A program made the translations under genes and the position numbers. From assembly GCA_036924285.1 (NCBI GenBank), contig JAYKYS010000009.1, positions 1,426,001 to 1,490,000 on the forward strand: a stretch of DNA of 64,000 nucleotides, given 5' to 3'. Shown piece after piece: positions 21,658 through 31,679 of the stretch. Below the pieces are notes generated by a model, which was given only the letters and a program-made list of their open reading frames with translations, was not told where the DNA came from and ran no database searches. The stretch's first letter is position 1; each line of letters starts with the position of its first letter. This DNA comes from Asterella californica (Eukaryota > Streptophyta > Marchantiopsida > Marchantiales > Aytoniaceae).

Positions 21658-24049
21658 TCGATCACCTGACTCTCGATTTCTCTATCCTACCACACCTTTG
21701 TTCCTGAATCCATAGACAAAAGACGCTTCTGAAGAGTTGAACATCTTTGAAAGACGCTTCTGAATATCTGAACATCTTCGGAAGACGAATGTTTGCAATT
21801 CGTATCAAGATTGGATTGGATTGGATTGGGTTTTGTGTTGAGAGAAGCTTGGTACGAATCTTGAGTGAACTGGTGAGTTGATTGTTTTTTCGAGAAGTTG
21901 GAAATTGGGAACCAGGTCTGTGTCTCCCAATCTTCCCGCCTTCTCAAATCCACATCTTCCTAGTGTCGCGCCCCTCATTCTCAAGATCGGGCGCAGACGC
22001 GAACAACAGAACCCTAGCGGACTTGCGCTAGGTTGTGAACGCTGCGAGTAGGACTTAACGGCTTGACCGGCAAGTCGGGATCAGATGAACCCTAAGTGGT
22101 TCTCTGAACCAAGGTTGGAACCTTGGGTTAGGACATAAGGGCCTACCCCAAGAGGGCCCCAGACGAACGCTGACCTAAGGGGGCGAGTCTGAGAACGGGC
22201 TGAAACATGAGTCTCAGACATAGGTCTGAGACGTGGGTCCGAGACGTGGGACCGAGACGTGGGTCCGAGACGCAGACGAACCACAGGGTTCGACCCTGGG
22301 TCTGGACCACAGGTTTTCGGAAAAACTGCTAAGTGTTGGAGCTCCAGGGACGTTTTAGGTCGTGGACGGAGCTCCACGTAAGATCTCGAGGCGAGTGAGG
22401 TATCATTGGAAAGGTCTCGTCGAGAGCTTTCCAGTGATATATAACACTCCTCGATCTGACCTCCGAGCTGGAAGTTATGGCCGAACCACAATCGGGTTGT
22501 GGTATAATTTTCAGGGACCAAAGAGGAGGGCGGGGCCGCCGATCCCCAGAAGTATATATGAGAGGGGGGCTCGATGCCTGGGTGGGCCAGGACGAGTCAC
22601 CCGACCCCAGGGTTCGGCGGGCGGACTCTGGGGGCATGAGGTGATGGCTGGGCCAGTTCCAAGGCACGTTCCGATCTAGACTTGGACGGCTAGACTTAGG
22701 AACGATGTAAGGGCTGGGGCAAGACTAGGGAACGAGTCGGCGGGTTAGACCACCGTTCGGGAGCCTGGACCCAGACGGACATCACGGGCGGTTGGACCGC
22801 TAGGTGTGCTGGAGGCACCGTTTAGGACCCTCGACTTTATGGGAAGTCCGCCCCAAGTCATATTGTGACTTGCTCATGTTTGGGACCGACTTAGGCGGAT
22901 CTAAGTCGGGACTTAGGATTGCTGAGCTTGATGATTAGGGAGACGGTCCGACTCCGGTCCGGACCAACCAGAACTAAGGTAAGTGGTGCATGGACGCTAA
23001 CTTGTGATAGTGTTTGCAGGTTAGCGGTGTAAAGTTTGCGACCTACTGAGTTAGAGCTTCCGCTGGCGCAACAAGGCGGTAGGTGCGCGAAACTAGAGAG
23101 ATTAGAAGGTTGGAATGGCTGGCAGAATGCGTGAGAAGACGTGAGGGTCCTTTATGGATCTCTTCTGTCCGACCCATAACAACCTATTCCTTCTTCTTCC
23201 TGAACTTAGAAGAGAGTTGTGAGAAGCCTTGCTGACAGAATCTGGAGAGAATGGTCGAGGGTTATGTCTTCCCGTCATGCAGCAAGCTTGATTGATTTTT
23301 CGTTTTTATGGTAACAAAAAGAAAATCAAGATGTATATATAAAAGAGATAGGGAAATGGGCAAAAAGCTAATTGTCGTAGCTTCTTCTGAGCGTGTATGA
23401 GAGATAAGGAGGCGGAAGAACAAAGTATGAACGTTTCGTGTCTGTTGTGAGGTTAGATTGCGTGTCGGAAGCCAAAGATAGATGAGATCAAGTGATGAGA
23501 AGCCTGGCTGCGGGAAGTCTTCTGAGTACGTCAGTTAATCAGAAGCAGTCTCGGGAGTCTTCTTGGAGGCCACTGTCACCGCAAGAATCCGCAACCCTCT
23601 TCTGAACTTTTTGTATACTCTGCTTCTACGTATCTTGTATCTACTGTTAGGAAGTAAGATGAAATGCAAGGTGGGTTGTCTTCTTGGGAATCCATACGAT
23701 GCCTTGCTTAGTTAGGATTATTTAGATATAGCTCGGAAGACGAGAGCTACTTAGGAGGCATTGTTAGAATCTTGGAAGACGGAATAGTTGTCTTCTGGAA
23801 GACTAGATTCGTCTTTTGAGAGTGGAAGCTAGACTGTGAGGACTTGGGAAGGACTGAGCCTTTGACTCACAGCAAGTACGTGTGCCTTAGTGTAACAAAG
23901 GCTCGAAGCATGTCGATGCATCCTCTAGGGTTGGTGTTACCTGTCGCAGAATTGACAAAGGCCAAACCCTTCATCAAGGAGTTGGGTCTCGACTTCTTCA
24001 TGTGGGATAGAAACCTTGTGGACCAAGGTCTTCTGGAGGAAGTTTGGGC
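21658..24049 (+). repeat. Family-A LTR, middle part (A0), interrupted by solo LTR C
   Basis: Positions 21668-21960 and 23093-23900 follow the A LTR leader seen at about 60970-61400 and 62700-63430. This includes the TTCGTATCAAGA block, GAAGTTGGAAATTGGGAAC, and the CTAGAGAGA..TAGAAG target into which solo LTR C inserted. ORF X starts at 23910, and G1 cuts the sequence at 24050. It is more diverged from A3 than A1 is, so I assign it to the old outer copy. Confidence 0.65.
21964..23092. repeat. Solo LTR of family C
   Basis: An insertion of 1129 bp beginning TGTCGCGCCCC and ending GGTGCGCGAAA sits exactly between the two halves of a family-A LTR. It is flanked by a perfect 4-bp repeat CTAG (21960-21963 and 23093-23096). 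It is GC-rich relative to its surroundings and codes for nothing recognisable. The first 180 bp or so also occur in the fold-back repeat at 1721-2037. No internal retrotransposon region is present. Confidence 0.7.
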
Positions 24050-24848
24050 TGTAAGCCGGCCTGTCTCTCACCCAGGGGTACCTCAGATGACTAGGATTAC
24101 TAGTGCACCTTAATTACAAAGATTCTATCATACCCATGCTCACTTCACTCAACACTCTGACCCGTATGGTCACATCGGTCCCTCTAATAGCGTTCCTGCA
24201 AACAAGTTCTAACCCCGCCCTCCACATTGCATCACATAGTACTCAAGGACTCCCAAGGTCTCCAATGCTCACTTTACTTATAGACAGGAAAATGAGAGTG
24301 TCTTCCACCTTCTCAACTCCTCCTTATATACTTTACAACTTCTTACCGTGGTAACTTTCACTAAGTTACATTACCTCATGGTAAGTGCGCAATCCAAAAT
24401 AGTAAAACTTCTAAAGGCTACTAAGACTTAAGAATAGCACACACATTACTTGTTCTACTTTACTAAAGTAAGAGATTATCCTACTTTAGCTTTTGTAAAG
24501 TGTTAACTTTCCACGCTATCCAATCGAAAGACGACAACACACTAATACGTCTTTTGAGGAGCATCTTTAGATCTTTGTGCATGACTTTTCATCATGCATC
24601 CAATCAGCGATGGTCAACAAAGTTACATACTTTTGGAAAGCATATTTAGAGCTCCGCACTTGTCCTATAGTGCCATAGTGGAACCTCTAATAGTTTCCTC
24701 AACTTAGTTATAACTATCTCAGCTAGTTATGACTACTTTTGATCACTCTAAATTTAGATCTTCAAACTAGAGTAACCTTTAATATAGTCATACCTAATGA
24801 AATGTATATAAGCATACACACAAATAATGGGATACTTGTGGTGTGACA
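24050..24848 (-). repeat. G1 3' LTR
   Basis: 799 bp. Minus-strand termini are TGTCACACCACA and CCGGCTTACA. It differs from the 5' LTR at about four positions (for example near 24479, 24512, 24666 and 24783). Confidence 0.93.
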
Positions 24849-24860
24849 TTTACCCCCAGA
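24849..24860 (-). promoter_or_regulatory. G1 polypurine tract
   Basis: Minus-strand TCTGGGGGTAAA directly abuts the 3' LTR. Its position and purine run fit plus-strand priming. Confidence 0.7.
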
Positions 24861-24861
24861 C

Positions 24862-26268
24862 TTAATTTTCACTCCGTCCTCGGAGTGAAGTATCACGTTG
24901 ATGGAACTTCTTTAGCTTGTCGTGGTTCACTCGGTCGAAGAACGTACCACTCCTTTCTTGAAGATCGTAGGTGTCATTACTCCACACTTTGGAGATGATG
25001 AAAGGTCCAAAATATCGACGTAAGAATTTCTTTTGAACTCGCTTGTGCCTAATAGCATCCCATAACATCACCCACTCACCCTCTTGAAATGGCTGTAACT
25101 TCGTTTTGTTCTTCGCCAAGCGCTTGTCATAGCTCTTCTTCTGTTGTAGCTGAGCCATCTCAATTCGTTGAGTTGCGTCGTCTCTATTCTCCTCCAGCTC
25201 CAACAAGGTTTCTCCCCTCTCTTTCTCAGCTATTGGACCACCCTTTCTCTTCAGTCCAGCTTGCAAGGTCTGAAAGGTGGTTAGGTCGAACTGGATTGGT
25301 AATCTTGATTCCAACCCATACACCATCTTGAAAGGTAAATATCCCGTAGACGTCTTCACTGTTGTACGATACTCCCATAGAACCGCATGAAGACGCTTGT
25401 CCCAGTTGTGTTTGGCCCCTTCCATGTCAGCATCCTTTGCTAACATTTGACACAAGGTAAAGTTTGTCCTCTCTACCAACCCGTTTGAACTAGGTTTATA
25501 TGAAGTAGTAACCCTCTGAGAAATGGAGAAGTGGGTGCACATAGCAGTAGTCATACCACTCACAAATTCTCGACCCCTATCAGAAACTAACTCCAGAGGA
25601 CATCCAAACCTAGTAATGATCCGTTCGTACAGAAATCTACCCACCTCAACTTCTCCAATAGTTACAAGAGGTCTAGCTTCTACCCACTTCGTAAGATAAT
25701 CTGTGGCTATAACAATATACTTATTGTTGCGAGGGGTGCGATTCAAAGGCCCAACAAAATCTATTCCCCATTTCTCGAAAGGTCCGAGAACCGGAATAGA
25801 TCTAAGAGGAGTGGAAACACTAGATTTAATAGCGAAAGCTTGACAAACATCACAGGTTTTACAATACGTCAAGCAATCTCTAAACATCCCCCTCCAGTGA
25901 TATCCTGCGTCGAGTATCTTATGAGCCGTCAACTTGCCTGCGAAATGTCCTCCACATACTGGACCGTCATGGAATTCTTCCATGAGTCGTAGAGACTCCT
26001 CCTTGCTCGCAGCTCTTCTCAGGACCCCATCAACTCCTTCACGGAATAACACACCTTCCACCACCGAGTAAGGTTGACTTCGTTTCATCAACGCCTTCTT
26101 CTCTCTGGTCCGCATCCCATCTGGATAGACACCTTTCGTAACAAAATCCCAAATTTCTTGATATTCTATTGGGATAATAGAGTTGCTCATCAAGACCATC
26201 AAATCTTCGTCAGGAAAGGTGTCATCCACCGGCTCCTCTCCATCGCCATCGTAAGCTCTAGATAGCAA
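24862..26268 (-). CDS. G1 integrase segment of pol
   Basis: Integrase inserts the cDNA into host DNA. The zinc-binding HHCC region includes GGHFAGKLTAHKILDAGYHW and CKTCDVCQAF. The DDE core is complete: WGIDFVGPL, LVSDRGREFV and NGLVERTN. The C-terminal part has a GPY/F-type motif (RRYFGPFII) and ends near FHQRD; no chromodomain follows. The segment is open for 468 residues and is in frame with the RNase H segment, from which it is separated by a single TGA at 26296. The stop codon lies almost at the polypurine tract. Confidence 0.92.
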   Translation of the reverse strand: MLSRAYDGDGEEPVDDTFPDEDLMVLMSNSIIPIEYQEIWDFVTKGVYPDGMRTREKKALMKRSQPYSVVEGVLFREGVDGVLRRAASKEESLRLMEEFHDGPVCGGHFAGKLTAHKILDAGYHWRGMFRDCLTYCKTCDVCQAFAIKSSVSTPLRSIPVLGPFEKWGIDFVGPLNRTPRNNKYIVIATDYLTKWVEARPLVTIGEVEVGRFLYERIITRFGCPLELVSDRGREFVSGMTTAMCTHFSISQRVTTSYKPSSNGLVERTNFTLCQMLAKDADMEGAKHNWDKRLHAVLWEYRTTVKTSTGYLPFKMVYGLESRLPIQFDLTTFQTLQAGLKRKGGPIAEKERGETLLELEENRDDATQRIEMAQLQQKKSYDKRLAKNKTKLQPFQEGEWVMLWDAIRHKRVQKKFLRRYFGPFIISKVWSNDTYDLQERSGTFFDRVNHDKLKKFHQRDTSLRGRSEN

Positions 26269-26295
26269 ATCTGCATTCGCGTGTTTCTTCCCTGG

Positions 26296-27063
26296 TCAAT
26301 CGCAAATCTCATAGTCGTACTCTGACAATAAGAGCTTCCACCTTGCTAATCGTCCTTCGACCATAGATTTATTGAAGATGTACTTCAATGCCTTATGATC
26401 TGTAACGATAGTGAACTTGCCTCCTATGAGATAATGTCGAAATTTCCTCAAAGCATAGATCACTGCTAATCCTTCTCTCTCTGTCACAGAATAATTTCTC
26501 TCTGCCTTGACCATTTGCCGACTAGCATATGCGATAGGATGATCTCTACCTTCAACATCATACTGACTTAAAGTACATCCTACTGCTATATTTGAAGCAT
26601 CCGTATATAGAATAAACTGTTTATTCCAATCGGGCTTAACCAAGATCGGAGCTGAAGTAAGAGCTTTCTTCAGTTCCTCAAAGGCGGCTAGAGCTTCTTC
26701 ATCTCCTAAAATCAACACGTAATCTACTCCCTTCTTCAGATATACAGTCAAAGCATACGCTTTATGTGAGAACGAGAGTATAAACCTTCGATAATACCCC
26801 ACCATACCTAAAAACTGTCGTAGCTTAGTGAGAGTACTAGGAAAAGGGAGCTCTAAGATCTTTTGCACCTTCTCTGGATCAACGGCAATGCCGTCCTTGG
26901 ATATGATATGACCCAAGAGTAACCCTTCCTCACACCCAAAAATACATTTCTCCGGATTGAGAGATGCATTTGCTACATCTAAACATTCTAAGACCTTCAC
27001 AAGGTGCTCAAAATGCTTCTCCTTACTCCCGTAAACACAAAAGTCATCTATAAAATCTCTCAC
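26296..27063 (-). CDS. G1 reverse transcriptase C-terminus and RNase H
   Basis: This begins just before the RT catalytic motif (RDFIDDFCVYGS). It continues through the connection region (LGMVGYYRRF) into RNase H: YTDASNIAVG, then YASRQMVKAERNYSVTEREG and TDHKALKYIF. The apparent start is an artefact of a 1-bp deletion near 27066; G2 reads through at the same place. It ends at TGA (26296), where the related sequence has Arg before PGKKHANADLLSRA. Confidence 0.9.
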   Translation of the reverse strand: MRDFIDDFCVYGSKEKHFEHLVKVLECLDVANASLNPEKCIFGCEEGLLLGHIISKDGIAVDPEKVQKILELPFPSTLTKLRQFLGMVGYYRRFILSFSHKAYALTVYLKKGVDYVLILGDEEALAAFEELKKALTSAPILVKPDWNKQFILYTDASNIAVGCTLSQYDVEGRDHPIAYASRQMVKAERNYSVTEREGLAVIYALRKFRHYLIGGKFTIVTDHKALKYIFNKSMVEGRLARWKLLLSEYDYEICD

Positions 27064-27071
27064 AAACTTTC

Positions 27072-29690
27072 CTAAGAAAGGTTCGACACTTTGTTCATAA
27101 ACCTTTGAAACGTCGCAGGAGCATTACACAGACCAAATGGCATGACTCGAAATGCAAACGTACCCCACGGAGTAGTGAAAGTGGTCAGGTGTTGATGTTC
27201 TGGTGCAATTTTGATCTGGTTATATCCGCTATAACCATCTCCAAAGCTGTACCATTCGTTTCCCGCCACGTCTTCCAAGATCTCGTCGATGAAAGGTAGA
27301 GGATAATAATCCTTCTTTGTGACCGCATTGAGCTTCTTGTAATCAACACACACTCTCAATTTGCCATTTTTCTTCTTTACGATCACAATAGGTGATACCC
27401 ATTCAGAATGCTCCACCTCGTAAATGAATCCAGCAGTGTGCAGCTTCTCGATCTCTTCTTTCACCAGATCCGCAATTGGAGGACTCACTCTTCGTTGCTT
27501 CTGTCGTACCGGTTTGACTTCCTTCTCTAACTCGATACGGTGTTGCTCCAGTGTGACCTCCCTCAGATCCTTGTAACTAAATGCAAATACATGAATGTAT
27601 TTGCGAAAGATCTCTTCGAAACAACTCTTCTCCTCTTTAGTAACCTTCGATCCATAACGTAAGGTGGCAATTCTTCTCTCCACCTCCTCGGGAGTCAACG
27701 GTTCTTTGTCTCTATCTCTTTGCACTTCCGGAGAAGGGAAAAGATCCACTACGTTCACACCCACATTTCGTTCTTCTCTCTCCTCTTCTGACGATGTATT
27801 TTCAGATTCTGAATCTGAAGAATTGGTACCTACATCAGAAGTAGTATCGACGACTTCTGACTCCCAGTAGTCCGATGTGGGTCGATCCGATTCCGACGTC
27901 CCAACTTGATCTCCGAGCAATGGAACTTTGATCCGGTGGTGATTTGGTCCGATGCGTAAATAACCTTTGTGCCAGTTATCCGTTGCATGTACTACTCGAA
28001 GCCAAGTTCTTCCGAGTAACATTTCATAACTTGACTCTTTCAAGATTTGAAATGTCATGTTTACTTGCATTCCCATTACTGACACGCAAACTCTCTCCAG
28101 CACTCCCAATGACCTAACTCGCTGTCTGTTAGCCATGCCAACCGTGATACTAGAAGGACGAGTTGATACTAGATCCAACTTCCTCATGAGTCGTTCTGAG
28201 ATGGCATTTACTGCCGATCCTCCATCGACTAGAACATCCGAGACATCTCTCCCATTGATACGAGCCTCTACTTTTGATGCCTTGTTGCACACCTCTCCTT
28301 CACTAGCATCTAAAGCACTCACATCGACAGTAGAAGGATTTACCTTCTTCTTCCGACCTCGTCGAGAGCTTAGACCGCTACGAAGTTCTTTCCTCACCGA
28401 AGGATTTAGAGCAATCAATTGTCCCACAGTAATATTTGCTCGTTGCTTACCCACGTCCTCCACCACATTGTATTTTAATTGCTCCATTGAAATTGTGAAA
28501 TCAGTATTTCCCAATTTCTTCCGCCGCTCTTTGGATTTTGAAGAAGATTTGCTACTCCGAGTATTTTGACTTGGAGAATCTTCCATCACGACAGGTTCTC
28601 CCTCGTCGAAATGCGTCCTCATCCTCTTCCTCTCTTGAGCCAACAACTCTACAGATTGAAAACCTTCTCGTACATCTCGTGGCTCCAAGATGTCAATGCA
28701 TGCCACACCCTTGTCCTTGCTTTGTGAAGTTGAAGCTCCATCCACTGTTCCACCATTACGACTTGGACAATTACGTTGGAAGTGTGATCCTCCACACGTA
28801 AAACATCCTTGGCTCGTGTAGTTACTTGGTGATCCTTGCGGTGGTCCACCTCTGGACTGATAGTTTCCATAACCTCGTGAGCCCCCTCCCACATTTGGAC
28901 TCCGGTGTTGCAACAAATTCACCATGTTGATCTTCAAATCTGCCAGAGACTCTGTCAGACTTTTCAACTCATCACGAAAGTCGGGAGTAACAGATCTGGA
29001 TGGTACAATGGCTGTAACTGCACTAGTAGGAGCTATCGGAGTCAGATTCTGAAATCGAACAGTCGGAACACTCGCAATCGTCAGAGTTGGCATGTTCGGC
29101 ACTTGCACATCCCCACATGATGCCCCAACAGTCATTGGTTGCAAGTCGTCTCCATCCAGACTCTCTTCCATCCTGGTTGCGATCTTCACTGCATCAGCCT
29201 TCGAAGTTGGTCTCTCATACCGCACTTGTGTTCGAATCTCCGGCCTCAATCCTCCAATAAAATTCTTTGTGAGCATTGCTCCAATGCCCACCATCGTTGG
29301 CTCTACTACATCTCCACTCTTTTGTAAAAGCACCCGAAACTTTTGTTCTAATTTCTCCACCCTCTCGGCGTAAGTCCTTACTTTCTCTTTCTCTCCTTGT
29401 TTGAGGTAAGTTACCTCTACCATTAACTTCTCGTAACTTTCATCGGGAAGAAAAGTTTCAATTAAGGCCTCCGTCAATACTTCCCAAGTATCAACTGGAG
29501 TCCCCACTACGCTTCTCTTCTTCCTATCCTCATACCATGTCAATGCAGAATTCTCAAGAAATTCAGGTATCAACCCTACCCACTCGCTCTTCTTTCGATT
29601 TCCATTGCCAATGCATGCTCTTTTGAAGTCCCTCACAAATCCTTCCACGTCTTCTCCATCCTTTCCGTAGAACACCGGAAGTTTTCCCAT
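27072..29690 (-). CDS. G1 gag, protease and RT N-terminus
   Basis: An 872-residue frame opening with MGKLPVFYGKDGEDVEGFV. Gag capsid-like core includes WYEDR and FLPDESYEKLMVEVTYLK. The single zinc knuckle is CFTCGGSHFQRNC (CX2CX3HX4C, one residue shorter than usual). Protease has VDGGSAVNAI in place of the common D[ST]G, as in Tat-type elements. The RT N-terminus includes VDYKKLNAVTKKDYYPLPFI and FGLCNAPATFQRFM. Gag and pol are fused in one frame. The end is a frameshift just before the RT active site. Confidence 0.92.
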   Translation of the reverse strand: MGKLPVFYGKDGEDVEGFVRDFKRACIGNGNRKKSEWVGLIPEFLENSALTWYEDRKKRSVVGTPVDTWEVLTEALIETFLPDESYEKLMVEVTYLKQGEKEKVRTYAERVEKLEQKFRVLLQKSGDVVEPTMVGIGAMLTKNFIGGLRPEIRTQVRYERPTSKADAVKIATRMEESLDGDDLQPMTVGASCGDVQVPNMPTLTIASVPTVRFQNLTPIAPTSAVTAIVPSRSVTPDFRDELKSLTESLADLKINMVNLLQHRSPNVGGGSRGYGNYQSRGGPPQGSPSNYTSQGCFTCGGSHFQRNCPSRNGGTVDGASTSQSKDKGVACIDILEPRDVREGFQSVELLAQERKRMRTHFDEGEPVVMEDSPSQNTRSSKSSSKSKERRKKLGNTDFTISMEQLKYNVVEDVGKQRANITVGQLIALNPSVRKELRSGLSSRRGRKKKVNPSTVDVSALDASEGEVCNKASKVEARINGRDVSDVLVDGGSAVNAISERLMRKLDLVSTRPSSITVGMANRQRVRSLGVLERVCVSVMGMQVNMTFQILKESSYEMLLGRTWLRVVHATDNWHKGYLRIGPNHHRIKVPLLGDQVGTSESDRPTSDYWESEVVDTTSDVGTNSSDSESENTSSEEEREERNVGVNVVDLFPSPEVQRDRDKEPLTPEEVERRIATLRYGSKVTKEEKSCFEEIFRKYIHVFAFSYKDLREVTLEQHRIELEKEVKPVRQKQRRVSPPIADLVKEEIEKLHTAGFIYEVEHSEWVSPIVIVKKKNGKLRVCVDYKKLNAVTKKDYYPLPFIDEILEDVAGNEWYSFGDGYSGYNQIKIAPEHQHLTTFTTPWGTFAFRVMPFGLCNAPATFQRFMNKVSNLS

Positions 29691-29825
29691 TCTTCTCTTC
29701 TTTTCTTCTTCTTACTCAAGGAACTGCTTGCGGATGTGAAGATCGCACTTCACCGCAATCCACAATTTCCTCGTTGAGCTCTCTCCTCTCCAAAGGTTGG
29801 AATAAGTTTGACCCTCATGGTCATC

Positions 29826-30290
29826 TTATCTCTCGTGTGACAGACTATCTCCATCCTCGCTAGAGGTCTTCACTCGTTCCGTTTCTACACTCAACCTTCT
29901 CTCGAGACCTTCGGCTACAGTTTCTAGCAAAGCAACCACTGCGCTACACTCGTGCTCAACTGGAATCCCGTCCACTCCACATCTAGGACAAAAGGTTGTA
30001 GGGTCAATGACGCCTTGTCTAGGGGAAGAAGGACCTATGTGTAAGCTTAAGTCGACCAACCCTCTTCGCTCACGCAAAAGTCTATTCTTCGTAGGACACT
30101 TGCTCACTTTATGTCCTTCTTCTCCACATAAAAAACACCTCGAGTTCTTCTCCTGGTTCTTACGACTACTCTCTGCTTCTTCCTCAAATTCTAGTCGAAA
30201 TTCTCCTTTCGCCAGATCAGCGGTAACTATCACCGCATAGCCTTGAGGGATCTTGCTCAACCTCAATTTCCACTCTTGCTGTCCTTCCAT
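29826..30290 (-). CDS. G1 ORF0, small zinc-motif protein upstream of gag
   Basis: A 154-residue intact ORF between the leader and gag. After about 50 residues of beta-like sequence (EWKLRLSKIPQGYAVIV) it has a standard CCHC knuckle, CFLCGEEGHKVSKC. A second metal-site-like motif follows, CPRCGVDGIPVEHEC. The equivalent ORF in G2 (37288-37770) keeps both motifs, and both are uninterrupted while the G2 pol is full of stops. Gag carries its own knuckle, so this looks like a separate nucleic-acid-binding protein. Function is inferred only from the motifs. Confidence 0.8.
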   Translation of the reverse strand: MEGQQEWKLRLSKIPQGYAVIVTADLAKGEFRLEFEEEAESSRKNQEKNSRCFLCGEEGHKVSKCPTKNRLLRERRGLVDLSLHIGPSSPRQGVIDPTTFCPRCGVDGIPVEHECSAVVALLETVAEGLERRLSVETERVKTSSEDGDSLSHER

Positions 30291-30860
30291 GACGATGATC
30301 CGTCATACATCTCTCTCGCTCTATAGTTTGTTTGACACTTTTGATCACTCGACTATCTTCTCGCTTAGCAATCTCTCACATTACTAAGTAGAAGCTTAAC
30401 TTGTCAACCCTGAGCCTCAGAGATCGAACATAACCCTCTCAAGAATTCTGAAATTCTTTCACTCTTTTACTTCAGCAAGCGATATAACAGATTTGACCCC
30501 CCTTCGCTTCGAATGCCATAACTCCAGTTCTACTCGATCAATTCACGCATGATTTGGGTGCCTAGATAGCTTATCTTGCAAGCTATCAGCATGGAAGATT
30601 TCAAGGTCTAATTCTAAAAACTGAAAATATGAAAATGACTGTAAACTCCTTCCCGAGAGCTCACTATTTGATACCGAAAAACCTCCTTAACTTCCGGAAG
30701 ACATAACTCTCTCCTTACAATTGATCTCTCGGAGATATCAAGCTAATTGGAAAGCTTATCTTGCCCTCTATAACATGGTGTATGTACAAAGGTTCTGAAC
30801 TCATGCTCAAAAACAGACATGAACTGTACTAACAACTAAATACGAATCTTTGTATCGAGG
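30291..30860 (-). other. G1 untranslated leader
   Basis: About 570 bp without an ORF between the primer-binding site and ORF0. A block around 30540-30680 (CTAGATAGCTTATC, then AATGACTGTAAACT) resembles the tandemly repeated unit in the G2 leader at 38345-38785. Confidence 0.6.
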
Positions 30861-30877
30861 TCCCGGCAACGGAACCA
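30861..30877 (-). promoter_or_regulatory. G1 primer-binding site
   Basis: Minus-strand TGGTTCCGTTGCCGGGA lies three bases inside the 5' LTR. It matches the complement of tRNA-Asp (known plant form TGGCGCCGTTGCCGGGG) except at positions 4, 5 and 17. A different tRNA with a similar T arm cannot be excluded. Confidence 0.65.
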
Positions 30878-30880
30878 AAA

Positions 30881-31679
30881 TGTAAGCCGGCCTGTCTCTC
30901 ACCCAGGGGTACCTCAGATGACTAGGATTACTAGTGCACCTTAATTACAAAGATTCTATCATACCCATGCTCACTTCACTCAACACTCTGACCCGTATGG
31001 TCACATCGGTCCCTCTAATAGCGTTCCTGCAAACAAGTTCTAACCCCGCCCTCCACATTGCATCACATAGTACTCAAGGACTCCCAAGGTCTCCAATGCT
31101 CACTTTACTTATAGACAGGAAAATGAGAGTGTCTTCCACCTTCTCAACTCCTCCTTATATACTTTACAACTTCTTACCGTGGTAACTTTCACTAAGTTAC
31201 ATTACCTCATGGTAAGTGCGCAATCCAAAATAGTAAAACTTCTAAAGGCTACTAAGACTTAAGAATAGCACACACATTACTTGTTCTACTTTACTAAAGT
31301 AAGAGATTCTCCTACTTTAGCTTTTGTAAAGTGTTAACTTTTCACGCTATCCAATCGAAAGACGACAACACACTAATACGTCTTTTGAGGAGCATCTTTA
31401 GATCTTTGTGCATGACTTTTCATCATGCATCCAATCAGCGATGGTCAACAAAGTTACATACTTTTGGAAAGCATATTTAGAGCTCCGCACTTGTCTTATA
31501 GTGCCATAGTGGAACCTCTAATAGTTTCCTCAACTTAGTTATAACTATCTCAGCTAGTTATGACTACTTTTGATCACTCTAAATTTAGATCTTCAAACTA
31601 GAGTAACCTTTAAGATAGTCATACCTAATGAAATGTATATAAGCATACACACAAATAATGGGATACTTGTGGTGTGACA
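30881..31679 (-). repeat. G1 5' LTR
   Basis: 799 bp, nearly identical to 24050-24848. It is the 5' LTR because the primer-binding site lies on its left side in the minus-strand element. Confidence 0.93.

Larger units (their letters stand above)
24050..31679 (-). mobile_element. G1, young near-complete Ty3/gypsy retrotransposon
   Basis: It is 7630 bp with two 799-bp LTRs that differ at about four positions by eye. It carries a primer-binding site, a leader, a small zinc-motif ORF, gag-protease-pol and a polypurine tract. It is flanked by GGGC on both sides (24046-24049, 31680-31683). Only two lesions were found in pol: a 1-bp deletion near 27066 and a stop at 26296. Protease (VDGGSAVN) and RT (FIDDF) motifs and the absence of a chromodomain fit a Tat/Athila-like lineage. 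The host sequence is ORF X of A0. Confidence 0.92.

Noticed and set aside
22081..22679. Overlapping ORFs of 105-146 codons on both strands inside solo LTR C
   Set aside because: They lie in GC-rich LTR sequence, overlap each other on opposite strands and resemble nothing; they look like chance frames.
24103..24354. An 83-residue plus-strand ORF repeated identically at 30934-31185
   Set aside because: It lies inside the two G1 LTRs, antisense to the element, so the duplication is explained by the LTRs and not by coding.
24862..26268. A chromodomain at the integrase C-terminus of G1
   Set aside because: The sequence ends soon after the GPY/F-type region without the aromatic cage pattern of a chromodomain; the same holds for family A.
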